From: an uncultured Lachnospiraceae bacterium
GTDB taxonomy: Bacteria; Bacillota; Clostridia; Lachnospirales; Lachnospiraceae
NCBI GenBank assembly: GCA_902789665.1
Contig: CADAOY010000004.1
Location: forward strand, 186,001 to 250,000
Direction of reading: 5' to 3'
DNA length: 64,000 nucleotides
Shown here: piece after piece, positions 26,807 to 36,135 of the stretch
Position numbering within the stretch: position 1 is the first letter of the stretch
Layout of the letters: each line of letters begins with the position of its first letter
Notes under the pieces: model-generated
Databases searched by the model: none
What the model was told of the DNA's origin: nothing
The model's input: the letters and a program-made list of their open reading frames with translations, nothing else
Program-made: the position numbers and the translations under genes

Positions 26807-28159
26807 ATGAATTTCAGAGATAAGAATGTACTTGTTGTTGGTGCAGGCGTGAGCGGTATTGCGGCAGTTAAGCTGCTTGCAGCGCTTAATGCAAATGTTA
26901 AATTATTTGATGGAAACAGAGAATTAAATAAAGACGAATTAAGACAGAAGGTTGATTTTAAGGCAACTGTCATTATCGGAGAGATTGACGAGGATGACAT
27001 GGATGAACTGGATATGGCAGTTTTGTCACCGGGTGTTCCGATTAATCGTGGTATAGCGCCGATTCTTAAGAAGCATAATGTACAGATTATTGGTGAAATT
27101 GAACTGGCTTCACTTGTTAGCCGTGGCGATATTATTGCAATTACGGGTACAAACGGTAAGACAACTACCACATCACTTACAGGTCATATTATTAAGGATT
27201 TCTATGGAAAAGCCTATGTTGTTGGTAATATTGGATTTCCTTATACAGATATTGCGCTTGAAACAAGAGTGGATGACATTACTGTGGCAGAAATCAGTTC
27301 TTTCCAGTTAGAGACAATTGATACTTTCCATCCACAGGTTAGTGCCATATTAAATATTACACCGGATCACCTTGACAGACATGGTGACATGGCTACATAT
27401 ATTGCCTGCAAAGAGGCTATATGCAAGAATCAGGGACCGAAAGACTTCGTGATTTTAAATTATGATGATGAGGAATTAAGAAAGTTTGGCGAGAGTGTTA
27501 AGGCTCAGGTAGTATGGTTCTCATCAAAGAATGTACTTTCAAATGGTTTCTTCTATGACAATGGTAATATTTACCTTGCTGAGAACGGCGTAAATAAAAA
27601 GGTGCTTGAGATGAGCGAGACCAAGCTTCTTGGCATTCATAATGCTGAGAATATTATGGCAGCTATGGCTATGACTTATTCTTACGGAGTTGACTTGGAT
27701 TCAATCGTTAAGTCAGTTAAGACATTCACAGCAGTAGAGCACAGAATTGAATATGTAAGAACATTAAAGGGTGTTGATTATTATAACGATTCCAAGGGTA
27801 CAAACCCGGATGCAGCAATTAAGGCGATTCAGGCTATGCCAAGACCTACAATTCTTATTGGCGGCGGTTATGATAAGCACAGCACTTATGATGAGTGGAT
27901 AGAGAGTTTTGGTGATAAGGTTAAGGCACTTGTACTTATCGGCCAGACAGCAGATAATATTGAGATTTGTGCAAGAAAGCACGGATTTACCAATATTAAA
28001 AGAGCTAAAGACTTAAAAGAATGTGTTGATATATGCGCTTCTTTGGCTAAAGAGGGTGACATTGTATTATTATCACCGGCCTGCGCAAGCTGGGGTATGT
28101 TCAACAATTATGAAGAGAGAGGACGTCTCTTCAAAGAATATGTAAATGCACTTAAGTAA
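26807..28159 (+). CDS. murD: UDP-N-acetylmuramoyl-L-alanine--D-glutamate ligase MurD
   Basis: 450 aa. N-terminal Rossmann VLVVGAGVSGIAA, central ATPase ITGTNGKTTTTSL, EISSFQLE, NITPDHLDRHG, and C-terminal EHRIEYV, YNDSKGTNPDA and SPACASWGMF. It adds D-Glu to UDP-MurNAc-L-Ala in the cytoplasm. Two in-frame starts exist (26801 and 26807); AAGGGAG sits 9 bases before 26807 and only 3 before 26801, so the second is chosen. Confidence 0.96.
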   Translation: MNFRDKNVLVVGAGVSGIAAVKLLAALNANVKLFDGNRELNKDELRQKVDFKATVIIGEIDEDDMDELDMAVLSPGVPINRGIAPILKKHNVQIIGEIELASLVSRGDIIAITGTNGKTTTTSLTGHIIKDFYGKAYVVGNIGFPYTDIALETRVDDITVAEISSFQLETIDTFHPQVSAILNITPDHLDRHGDMATYIACKEAICKNQGPKDFVILNYDDEELRKFGESVKAQVVWFSSKNVLSNGFFYDNGNIYLAENGVNKKVLEMSETKLLGIHNAENIMAAMAMTYSYGVDLDSIVKSVKTFTAVEHRIEYVRTLKGVDYYNDSKGTNPDAAIKAIQAMPRPTILIGGGYDKHSTYDEWIESFGDKVKALVLIGQTADNIEICARKHGFTNIKRAKDLKECVDICASLAKEGDIVLLSPACASWGMFNNYEERGRLFKEYVNALK

Positions 28160-28171
28160 TTCGGAGTTAAG

Positions 28172-29383
28172 ATGGATAAGACTAAGAAAGACAGGAAAAG
28201 AATAACTTTATCTCAGATAATTCCAACCAATCCTGAAGGTGTTAATGTTTTTATTCTGACACTTCTTCTTACAGGCTTTGGTCTGGTAATGGTATATTCA
28301 GCAAGTTCCTATGCAGCCAGCATGAGTGATTCGTTAGGCGGTAATTCATATTATTACCTGACCGGTCAGCTTCGTGCAGCCATAGTAGGAATGGTACTTA
28401 TGGCGGCAATTGTAATAATTAATTCCACATTCTTTACCAGCAAATTAAGCCCGTGGGTATGGGTGGTGGCAGCAACAATTGCGATGCTCAGTATCGTTAT
28501 CATGAAGATAGTTAATCCTGATGCGGCAATTGAGGTAAACGGTGCTACAAGATGGGTAAGAATTTCCATCGGACCTGTAGGTATGAACGTTCAGCCTTCG
28601 GAAATCTGTAAGATGCTGGTTATTATCCTTTATGCCAAACTATTACCGGCATATAAGGGCTTAACCAAGAAAATGAGCGGCTACGCCATCTTAATGATTC
28701 CTGCAATCTACATAGCAGGCTTAATTGCAGCGATTGCCAACAACTTCTCAGGTGCGATTATCGTTGTTGGTACAGCCTTCATGATGATTATGATAGTTAG
28801 TTACAAGCCAAGACTTGACGGTTCAGGTATTGCATGGCTTGGCATATATATTGGTATTATTGTTGCAGGCGCAGTTTTGGTCGTTATGAAGAGGTGGAAC
28901 AGAGTAGTTACCTGGTATCTGCTTTGGTCTGATCCGTCCAAAGTTGACGCCGGCGATGAGGCTTTCCAGCCGGTTCAGTCATTATATGCCATCGGTTCTG
29001 GTGGAATATTCGGTAAAGGAATTGGCGGAAGCATCCAGAAGTTAAAATTCCTGCCTGAATCCCAGAATGATATGATATTCTCGATTATATGTGAGGAGAC
29101 GGGGATTTTTGGCGGAATAATGGTAATTGCAGCTTTTGTTGCACTTCTTGGTGTATTGTATATGGTGGCAAGAAGAGTTAATAATCTTCACAGTTCACTG
29201 CTTGTATTCGGTGTTTTCTTCCACATTGCACTTCAGACAGTTATCAATATCTGTGTTGCAACCTGTGTATTCCCGAATACCGGTGTTACGCTTCCATTTA
29301 TCAGTCAGGGTGGTTCGGCCCTGATTATGGCGCTGGCGGAGATAGGACTGGTGCTGAATGTCGCCAAACAAATAGAAGATTAG
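28172..29383 (+). CDS. ftsW: Septal peptidoglycan glycosyltransferase FtsW
   Basis: 403 aa, SEDS family with about ten membrane helices. Motifs: GLVMVYSASSY in helix 1, RWVRISIGPVGMNVQPSE, AGDEAFQPVQSLYAIGSGG, LPESQNDMIFSIICEETG and the C-terminal LPFISQGGSAL, all diagnostic. Polymerises lipid II at the septum with the neighbouring class B PBP. It lies between murD and ftsQ, so FtsW rather than RodA or SpoVE. Confidence 0.95.
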   Translation: MDKTKKDRKRITLSQIIPTNPEGVNVFILTLLLTGFGLVMVYSASSYAASMSDSLGGNSYYYLTGQLRAAIVGMVLMAAIVIINSTFFTSKLSPWVWVVAATIAMLSIVIMKIVNPDAAIEVNGATRWVRISIGPVGMNVQPSEICKMLVIILYAKLLPAYKGLTKKMSGYAILMIPAIYIAGLIAAIANNFSGAIIVVGTAFMMIMIVSYKPRLDGSGIAWLGIYIGIIVAGAVLVVMKRWNRVVTWYLLWSDPSKVDAGDEAFQPVQSLYAIGSGGIFGKGIGGSIQKLKFLPESQNDMIFSIICEETGIFGGIMVIAAFVALLGVLYMVARRVNNLHSSLLVFGVFFHIALQTVINICVATCVFPNTGVTLPFISQGGSALIMALAEIGLVLNVAKQIED

Positions 29384-29393
29384 GGATTGTTTT

Positions 29394-30119
29394 ATGGGTA
29401 AACTTAGCCTTAAAGGCAGAGTACGTTTAAGTTTAATATTATTGCTGGTCATTGCCGTAATTATTGGCATGGCGGTACTTATAAGCAATTATCATGTTGA
29501 TGATATTCAGGTTGAGGGTAATGCTCATTATACCTACGACGATATCGTAAACATGGTTATGACCAATAAACTCTGCGAGAATTCGGTTTATCTTAAACTC
29601 AAATACAGTAATAAGAGTATTACGGATGTGCCATTCATTGAAAGAATGGACGTTTCAATTATAGATAATAAAACTGTTCGTATCACGGTTTACGAGAAGG
29701 CACTGGCCGGCTGCGTAAAGGTGCTGGGACAGTATCTGTATTTTGACAGGGATGGAATAGTGGTGGAAAGCGCCGATTATCCGACCAAGGGCGTTGTGCA
29801 GGTTACAGGCCTTAATTTTGACCATGTGGTTATGTATCAGCCGCTTCCTGTTGAAAATGATGAAATATTCACTCATATTCTTGATATTACCCAGATGCTT
29901 AATAAATATGAATTAGGTGCGGATAAGATTTATTTTGATGATTACTATAATATTACGCTTTATTTCGAGAATGTAAGAGTGCTTCTTGGCAATGACAACA
30001 TTGAGGTAAAGATGATGCAACTGCCTAATATTATAGGGCAACTGGACGGTAAAAGCGGAGTTTTGGACTTGAGAGAATTTGATGCTCTTGATTCATTCAT
30101 AATTTTTCAGGAAGATTAA
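29394..30119 (+). CDS. ftsQ: Cell-division protein FtsQ/DivIB
   Basis: 241 aa. A short basic tail, one membrane helix (~12-32), then a POTRA domain beginning VDDIQVEGNAHYTYDDIV, followed by the FtsQ beta domain (KTVRITVYEKALAGCV, YFDRDGIVVE). It is the divisome scaffold that links FtsL/DivIC to the septal synthases. Length is near the DivIB minimum, with no long C-terminal tail. Ten bases after ftsW. Confidence 0.88.
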   Translation: MGKLSLKGRVRLSLILLLVIAVIIGMAVLISNYHVDDIQVEGNAHYTYDDIVNMVMTNKLCENSVYLKLKYSNKSITDVPFIERMDVSIIDNKTVRITVYEKALAGCVKVLGQYLYFDRDGIVVESADYPTKGVVQVTGLNFDHVVMYQPLPVENDEIFTHILDITQMLNKYELGADKIYFDDYYNITLYFENVRVLLGNDNIEVKMMQLPNIIGQLDGKSGVLDLREFDALDSFIIFQED

Positions 30120-30204
30120 TTTTGGTTTACAATAACAAAATGTTGTAAAAGTATTGCTAAATCTTGAAAAATTCGGTAATATATAGTGTGTGCACTTGTT
30201 TGTG

Positions 30205-30210
30205 TATAAT
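30205..30210 (+). promoter_or_regulatory. Possible -10 element for ftsZ
   Basis: The 153-base gap before ftsZ holds TATAAT at 30205-30210 without a clear -35 box at 17 bases. An independent ftsZ promoter is plausible; readthrough from the dcw promoter is the alternative. Confidence 0.35.
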
Positions 30211-30272
30211 TTTTTGCGTGTAAAATCAAGATAAAACTTTGTGTTAAATTAAATTTTTTTGGAGGTAAGGAA

Positions 30273-31523
30273 ATGATTGAGGTCCATGAGGAAAGATCGG
30301 ATGTGCCTGCTAAGATTATTGTTGTAGGTGTCGGTGGTGGCGGAAATAACGCTATTAACCGTATGATTGAAGATAAGATTGAAGGTGTTGAATTAGTTGC
30401 TGTCAACACTGATAAACAGGATTTGGATAAGAGCCTTGCTCCAAAGCAGATAGCAATTGGTGAGAAGGTTACTAAAGGTCTTGGTGCCGGCGGAAGACCG
30501 GAAGTTGGTGAGGAAGCTGCCAACGAATCAAGAGAAGAGATTGCTGAAGCAATTAAGGATGCAGATATGGTTATCGTTACCTGTGGTATGGGTGGCGGTA
30601 CTGGTACAGGTGCTGCTCCAGTTGTTGCTGAGATCGCAAAGAGCCTTAACATTCTTACAGTAGGTGTTGTTACAAGACCTTTCAAGCATGAAGGTAAGGT
30701 AAGATTCAACAATGCTGAAGAAGGTATTGCAAGACTTAAAGAGAATGTAGATACAATTATCGTAATTCCTAACGATAAGATTTTTGATATTTGTGATAAG
30801 AATGCATCATTAAGCGATGCTCTCAGAAAGGCTGATGAAGTTTTACAGTCAACAGTATCAGGTATTACTGATATTATTACAAAGCCAAGTATTATCAATC
30901 TTGACTTTGCTGATATTTCAACAGCAATGAGAGATAAGGGTATTGCACATATCGGTGCAGGTATCGGTAAGGGTGAGAGCAGAGCATCTGAAGCTGTTCA
31001 GGCTGCTGTTAACAACCCACTTTTGGAGACAACAATTGAGTCAGCATCAGATATTATCGTATTCTTATCAGGTGATGTTTCACTTAAGGATTCATATGAT
31101 GCACCTCAGTATATTACAGATATTACAGGTGAAGATGTTAACGTTCTTTTAGGATGTGCATATGACCCATCTGAAGCTGATGTATGTAAGGTTACAGTTA
31201 TTGCTACAGGTCTTTATTCAAAGCCAGCTTCATCCAAGTACGGAGCACCTAAGTATGCTTCAGTTGGTGGACCAAAGCCTGCATTTACAAGACCGGCAGC
31301 CGGTGGTTTTACAGCTAACAGAACAACTGCTGCAAGACCTGCAGGTGGTGTAACAATTGGTTCAGGTACACAGAGACAGGTTAATATCGGTGCAGGTAAT
31401 GCTACAACAACAAGACCTCAGGGTACAGTAGCAAGACCAATGCCAAGTACAGTTGCCGCAAGGAATAAATCAATAAGTATTCCAAGCTTCCTTAAAAAGG
31501 GAGATAACAAAAGCGCAGAATAA
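30273..31523 (+). CDS. ftsZ: Cell-division GTPase FtsZ
   Basis: 416 aa. Tubulin-like GTPase: GVGGGGNNAINRM, NTDKQDL, signature GGGTGTGAAP, TRPF, NDKIF and the T7 synergy region NLDFADI. A Gly/Ala/Pro/Thr-rich flexible linker (~325-395) leads to the C-terminal tether KSISIPSFLKK. It forms the Z ring. No ftsA is adjacent, so membrane anchoring partners (SepF and others) must lie elsewhere. GGAGG lies 7 bases ahead. Confidence 0.98.
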   Translation: MIEVHEERSDVPAKIIVVGVGGGGNNAINRMIEDKIEGVELVAVNTDKQDLDKSLAPKQIAIGEKVTKGLGAGGRPEVGEEAANESREEIAEAIKDADMVIVTCGMGGGTGTGAAPVVAEIAKSLNILTVGVVTRPFKHEGKVRFNNAEEGIARLKENVDTIIVIPNDKIFDICDKNASLSDALRKADEVLQSTVSGITDIITKPSIINLDFADISTAMRDKGIAHIGAGIGKGESRASEAVQAAVNNPLLETTIESASDIIVFLSGDVSLKDSYDAPQYITDITGEDVNVLLGCAYDPSEADVCKVTVIATGLYSKPASSKYGAPKYASVGGPKPAFTRPAAGGFTANRTTAARPAGGVTIGSGTQRQVNIGAGNATTTRPQGTVARPMPSTVAARNKSISIPSFLKKGDNKSAE

Positions 31524-31541
31524 GATGGGAGACTTAATCTT

Positions 31542-31991
31542 ATGAAATGTCCATTTTGCAACCATGAGAATACTCGTGTTATTGATTCCAGACCTGCGGA
31601 AGACAATAATTCAATCAGAAGAAGAAGAGTATGTGATGAATGTGGTAAGAGATTCACTACATACGAGAAAATAGAAACAATTCCTCTTATTATCATTAAG
31701 AAGGATATGACAAGAGAAGCCTATGATCGTAAGAAGATTGAAGGCGGTATCTTAAGAGCCTGCCATAAGAGACCTGTTTCAGCACAGGCCATGACCAAGA
31801 TGGTAGATGATATTGAAACGGATATTTTTTCCAGAGAAGAGAAAGAGATACCAAGCGATTACATTGGCGAGCTTATTATGAATAAGCTTAAGGACCTTGA
31901 TCCTGTTGCCTATGTCAGATTCGCTTCAGTATATCGCGAGTTCAAGGATGTTAATACATTCATGGACGAACTTAAGAAGATGCTTAATTAA
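31542..31991 (+). CDS. nrdR: Ribonucleotide reductase repressor NrdR
   Basis: 149 aa. N-terminal zinc ribbon CPFCNHE...CDECGKRF with R/D-rich VIDSRPAEDNN, then the ATP-cone (KKDMTREAYDRKKIEGGI, EVxSxxIGELIMNKL-like region). It senses dATP/ATP and represses nrd genes through NrdR boxes; no box was looked for successfully inside this window. It lies 18 bases after ftsZ, probably in the same transcript. Confidence 0.96.
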   Translation: MKCPFCNHENTRVIDSRPAEDNNSIRRRRVCDECGKRFTTYEKIETIPLIIIKKDMTREAYDRKKIEGGILRACHKRPVSAQAMTKMVDDIETDIFSREEKEIPSDYIGELIMNKLKDLDPVAYVRFASVYREFKDVNTFMDELKKMLN

Positions 31992-32048
31992 GCTTAACTT
32001 AGGTAGTAATACAATTAAATATATTCATAGAATAAGGAGGAGTAAGCT

Positions 32049-33566
32049 ATGAAGAAAAGACTGTTATTATGTCTTGTTTGTTTGCTTACACTTGCTGCTG
32101 CACTTGGCGGATGCCGAGGTGGTAAGTCAGGTTCTTCGAGTTCTATAACAATCGGAATTGGTCAGGATATTGAAGAGAGTCTGGACCCACACAAGATGAC
32201 AGCGGCCGGAACCAAAGAAATCTTCTTCAATGTCTATGAGGGCTTATATAAGCCAGATTGTGATGGAAATATCGAACCTGCTGTAGCAAGTGGTTATGAA
32301 ATTTCGGAGGATTTTTTGGAATATACTTTCGAACTCCGGGATGGTGTTAAGTTCCACGATGGATCTTTAGTTACGGCAGAGGATGTCGAATATTCAATTC
32401 GTAAATTTGCCGGCATAGATGGTGGAACACCTACTATGGCGGCTTTTTCTGTTATTACAGATGTAGCTGTAGTAGATGATAGTCACGTTAAGGTAACACT
32501 TAGCACGCCAAGTCAGGATCTGATTCCTTCACTGGCAACAGTTGAAGCTGCAATCATTCCAAAGTCAAATGAGGATCCTGATCATGTGGCTATTGGTACA
32601 GGACCATACAAGTATGTATCCAATTCTCCAATGGAAAATGTAATCATGGAATTAAATGAAGATTACTATGGAGAAAAGGGTTATATTGATGAAGTGGTTT
32701 TCAAGATTTGTACTAATCCTGATACCATTGCAATGGAATTAAACGGTGGTTCAATTGATATGATCTGCCACCTTACTGAGGCACAGGTTAATTCAATCAG
32801 CGAAGAGGATTATAACGTACTTAAAGGCTCAATGAACTTAGTTCAGGCTATGTACCTTAATCATAACTTCGAGCCATTTTCTGATGGCAGAGTAAGACAG
32901 GCTCTTTGCTATGCAATTGATGAGGAAGAGGTTAGAAAGTTTGTTGCTGACCCTCCTGGAGAAGCAATTGGTTCAAGCATATATCCTAATTTCTCAAAGT
33001 ATTTTGATGATTCATTAGTTGGCCTTTATCCTAAGGATACTGAGAAGGCTAAGGAACTTCTTGCAGAAGCAGGATATCCGGATGGATTCTCATTCTCAAT
33101 TACAGTTCCTGCTAACTATCAGCAGCATGTTGATACAGCACTTGCTATCAGTCAGCAGCTTGCAGAGGTTGGTATTACTGCAGAAGTTAAAACAGTAGAC
33201 TGGGATACATGGCTTAGTGAGACATATCTTGGAAGAAATTATGAAGCTACAGTAATTGGTGTTGATGCACCAACACTTACAGCAAGCGCACTGCTTTCAA
33301 GATTTGTATCTGATGCAGACAATAATTTTACGAATTATAATAATCCGATTTTTGACAGTGCTTATGAAAAAGCATCAAGTTGTATGACTGATGAAGAAGT
33401 TGAGTTATACAAGGCTTGTGAAAGAATCCTGGCTCAGGATGCAGCTAATGTTTACATTCAGGATTTACCTGAGTTCGTGGCAATTAGCAAAGATTACGAA
33501 GGATATGAATTCTATCCGATGTATATCATTGATGTAAGCAAGATTAAACCGGTAGAAGCAGAGTAA
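32049..33566 (+). CDS. Family 5 solute-binding lipoprotein (peptide/nickel ABC importer)
   Basis: 505 aa. Signal peptide with lipobox AAALGGC (Cys ~22). Mature protein shows family 5 motifs: SLDPHKMTAAGTKEIFFNVYEGL, YTFELRDGVKFHDG, TAEDVEYSI, GTGPYKYV and VRQALCYAIDEEE. It captures a peptide, or possibly a metal chelate, outside the membrane and hands it to the permeases. First of five genes. AAGGAGG lies upstream. Confidence 0.9.
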   Translation: MKKRLLLCLVCLLTLAAALGGCRGGKSGSSSSITIGIGQDIEESLDPHKMTAAGTKEIFFNVYEGLYKPDCDGNIEPAVASGYEISEDFLEYTFELRDGVKFHDGSLVTAEDVEYSIRKFAGIDGGTPTMAAFSVITDVAVVDDSHVKVTLSTPSQDLIPSLATVEAAIIPKSNEDPDHVAIGTGPYKYVSNSPMENVIMELNEDYYGEKGYIDEVVFKICTNPDTIAMELNGGSIDMICHLTEAQVNSISEEDYNVLKGSMNLVQAMYLNHNFEPFSDGRVRQALCYAIDEEEVRKFVADPPGEAIGSSIYPNFSKYFDDSLVGLYPKDTEKAKELLAEAGYPDGFSFSITVPANYQQHVDTALAISQQLAEVGITAEVKTVDWDTWLSETYLGRNYEATVIGVDAPTLTASALLSRFVSDADNNFTNYNNPIFDSAYEKASSCMTDEEVELYKACERILAQDAANVYIQDLPEFVAISKDYEGYEFYPMYIIDVSKIKPVEAE

Positions 33567-33592
33567 TACTCTTTATATGGGAGACAGTTAAA

Positions 33593-34540
33593 ATGGTTAA
33601 ATATATTATTAAGAAGTTAATAATACTAATTGTAACCGTTTTGGCTGTCTCTTTTGTTATTTTTATGCTTTTTAGCATAATTCCAAGTGATCCGGCGGTT
33701 AATAAATTAGGTATTAATGCGACGGAGGAAAGCCTTGCAGCCTTAAGGGCAGAGTATGGTCTGGAAGGTCCGGTACTTGTGAGATATTTCAGATATATAG
33801 GCGGAGTATGTACTCTTGATTTTGGTAAATCCTATACCTATGGAATGAAGGTGTCGCAGTTAATAGGCGAGAGAATCTTTATAAATATTGTTTTATCTTT
33901 GATGTCTTTAATTATTGTTACAGTAGTTTCAATTCCTGTTGGAATGCTGCTTGCGCATGTTGATAAGACAAAATGGGAGAACTTCATAGAAATCATTAAT
34001 CAGGTTGTTATGTCGATGCCGCCATTTTTGCTTGGTATTATACTTACATTTATATTTGGAATTATTTTTAAGTTTTTCTCTCCGGGAAGATATATTGCAT
34101 ATAATAAGGATTTCTGGGGATTTATGGGATATATGATATGTCCGGCTTTAGCGTTATCGCTTCCTAAATGTGCCATGTGTATAAGGCTTCTTCGTTCAAG
34201 CATACTTGAAGAGAAGAAGAAGGATTATGTTAAAGTTGCCCTTGCCAAAGGAAACAGCAATGGAAGAGCATTATATAAGCATATTTTAGTTAATGCTATT
34301 ATGCCGACAATTACTTTTATCAGTATGATACTTGCGGATATGATAGCTCAGGGTATAGTTGTTGAGCAGGTATTCTCCCTGCCGGGACTTGGAAGATGTC
34401 TTCTAAATGCCATAAGCACAAGGGATTATCCTGTAATCGAGGGAATTATTCTGATTATTGCCACAAGTATAGTTGTAATCGGAACATTGAATGATATTAT
34501 TCATGCAGTAATTGATCCAAGAATCAGGGAGGATTTGTGA
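33593..34540 (+). CDS. ABC importer permease, DppB/NikB type
   Basis: 315 aa, six membrane helices. N-terminal VKYIIKKLIILIVTV and the inner-membrane motif EEKKKDYVKVALAKGNS (the EAA loop, with A-x-A-K-G) are typical. Ends FxDPRIRxDL-like (IDPRIREDL). Forms half of the membrane channel with the next gene, whose ATG overlaps its stop by one base. Confidence 0.92.
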   Translation: MVKYIIKKLIILIVTVLAVSFVIFMLFSIIPSDPAVNKLGINATEESLAALRAEYGLEGPVLVRYFRYIGGVCTLDFGKSYTYGMKVSQLIGERIFINIVLSLMSLIIVTVVSIPVGMLLAHVDKTKWENFIEIINQVVMSMPPFLLGIILTFIFGIIFKFFSPGRYIAYNKDFWGFMGYMICPALALSLPKCAMCIRLLRSSILEEKKKDYVKVALAKGNSNGRALYKHILVNAIMPTITFISMILADMIAQGIVVEQVFSLPGLGRCLLNAISTRDYPVIEGIILIIATSIVVIGTLNDIIHAVIDPRIREDL

Positions 34541-35361
34541 TGAAGAAACGAATTGATTCCTCTTTGGTAATTGGATATGTGATACTTGGCTTATTCGTGC
34601 TTTTTGTACTTATAGGACTTTTTTATGAGCCTTATGATGGCAATTACATGAATCTCTCTGACAAACTGGCAACACCGTCATTTAAGCATTTCTTTGGATG
34701 CGACCAGTATGGAAGGGACATATATGTAAGAGTGCAGTATGGCCTTAGAAACAGCCTTATTATCGGCCTTTCATCCACATTCTTTGGCGGAATGGCCGGA
34801 GTTATCATAGGAGCTGTGTGCGGGTATTTTGGCGGAGTGGTTGATGCAGTAATAATGAGAATCGTGGACGTGCTTTTTGCAATTCCAAGCATTATTCTTG
34901 CGCTTTTATTTGTGAGCCTTTTTAACAGCAACATGTTTAATGTTATTCTGGCCCTTTCACTTGCCATGATTCCATCTTTTACCAAAATGATAAGGTCGGA
35001 ATTTCATGTCATAAGAAAGAGTGATTATGTGCTGGCATCGAGGATGTATGGCAGTTCCCACATAAGAATTATATTCAGGGAGATTTTGCCTAATGTTTAT
35101 CCGATTATCATAAACTGTATGTTTATTGCTTTTAATAACAGTATTTTGGCTGAGGCAGGTTTAAGTTATCTGGGCGTTGGCCTTCAGCCGCCTGCAGCGA
35201 GTCTTGGAAATATGATATCTCAGGCGCAGGGTTATCTTGCGACAGCTCCGCATTATATTATTATCGTGGGAGTGATAATGATTGTTTTACTTATTGGTCT
35301 TGGTCTGGTCTCAGAAGGAGGTTCCTGGCACAGTGCTTACAATAGAAGATTTAAAAATTGA
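34540..35361 (+). CDS. ABC importer permease, DppC/NikC type
   Basis: 273 aa. N-terminal helix, then HFFGCDQYGRDIYVRVQYG, a motif specific to the C-type permease, and the EAA loop RKSDYVLASRMYGSS. Six membrane helices. The start is ATG 34540 (AGGGAGG six bases ahead); the GTG at 34537 is less well placed. The stop overlaps the next gene's start region by 29 bases. Confidence 0.92.
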   Translation: MKKRIDSSLVIGYVILGLFVLFVLIGLFYEPYDGNYMNLSDKLATPSFKHFFGCDQYGRDIYVRVQYGLRNSLIIGLSSTFFGGMAGVIIGAVCGYFGGVVDAVIMRIVDVLFAIPSIILALLFVSLFNSNMFNVILALSLAMIPSFTKMIRSEFHVIRKSDYVLASRMYGSSHIRIIFREILPNVYPIIINCMFIAFNNSILAEAGLSYLGVGLQPPAASLGNMISQAQGYLATAPHYIIIVGVIMIVLLIGLGLVSEGGSWHSAYNRRFKN

Positions 35362-36121
35362 ATTCTATGATCATGGCATTAAGGAAGTGCCTGTATCCAA
35401 TGTAAGCCTGCATGTGGGTGAGGGAGAAATCCTTGGGCTTGTGGGTGAATCAGGCTCCGGTAAGAGTTTGAGCTGCCTTGCTGCGATGGGACTTCTTAAA
35501 GAGAAGAATGCCGTAATTAGTGGTAGAGTTGAATATGCCGGCAAAGATATGCTTACCTGCTCTGAGAAGGAGATAGAGGATATAAGAGGCAGGGAGATTG
35601 GATTTATATTCCAGGATCCGAATTCTTCTTTGAATCCGCTGATAAGAATTGGAAAGCAGTTAGAAGAAGTCCTTGTGCTTCACGATAAGGATAAGAAACT
35701 TTATCCGGACAGGAAGGCCAGAGCGATAGAAGCCTTAAAAGAATCAGGGCTTTCGGATGCTGAGAATATTTATAAAATGTATCCTCATGAATTAAGCGGT
35801 GGTATGAAGCAAAGAGTAATTATTGCCATGGCTATTATGATGGAGCCTAAACTTTTGCTTGCTGATGAGCCTACCACAGCACTTGATGTAACTGTGCAGG
35901 CACAGATTATTGAGTTATTTAAGAAGATTAATAAAGAGAAAAATACGGCGATCCTTTTTATATCTCATGATTTAAGCCTTGTCAGGGTATTATGTGACAA
36001 GGTTGTGGTGCTTAAGAAAGGCGAAGTGGTTGAAAGTGGAAATATAAATGATATTTACAATAATCCGAAAGAGGATTATACAAAGAAACTTATTGCAGCA
36101 ATCCCTAAGGTGGAGGTTTGA
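35333..36121 (+). CDS. ABC importer ATPase, DppD/NikD type
   Basis: 262 aa from GTG 35333. Upstream in-frame codons run back inside the permease gene, but MLTIEDLKIEF is the standard opening and AGAAGGAGG lies 11 bases ahead. Walker A GESGSGKS, signature LSGGMKQRV, Walker B LLLADEPTTALD, H-loop ISHD. It lacks the ~60-residue extension seen in most oligopeptide ATPases, so the size is nearer to NikD than OppD. Confidence 0.9.
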   Translation: MLTIEDLKIEFYDHGIKEVPVSNVSLHVGEGEILGLVGESGSGKSLSCLAAMGLLKEKNAVISGRVEYAGKDMLTCSEKEIEDIRGREIGFIFQDPNSSLNPLIRIGKQLEEVLVLHDKDKKLYPDRKARAIEALKESGLSDAENIYKMYPHELSGGMKQRVIIAMAIMMEPKLLLADEPTTALDVTVQAQIIELFKKINKEKNTAILFISHDLSLVRVLCDKVVVLKKGEVVESGNINDIYNNPKEDYTKKLIAAIPKVEV

Positions 36122-36135
36122 TTTAAGAGGGTTTT

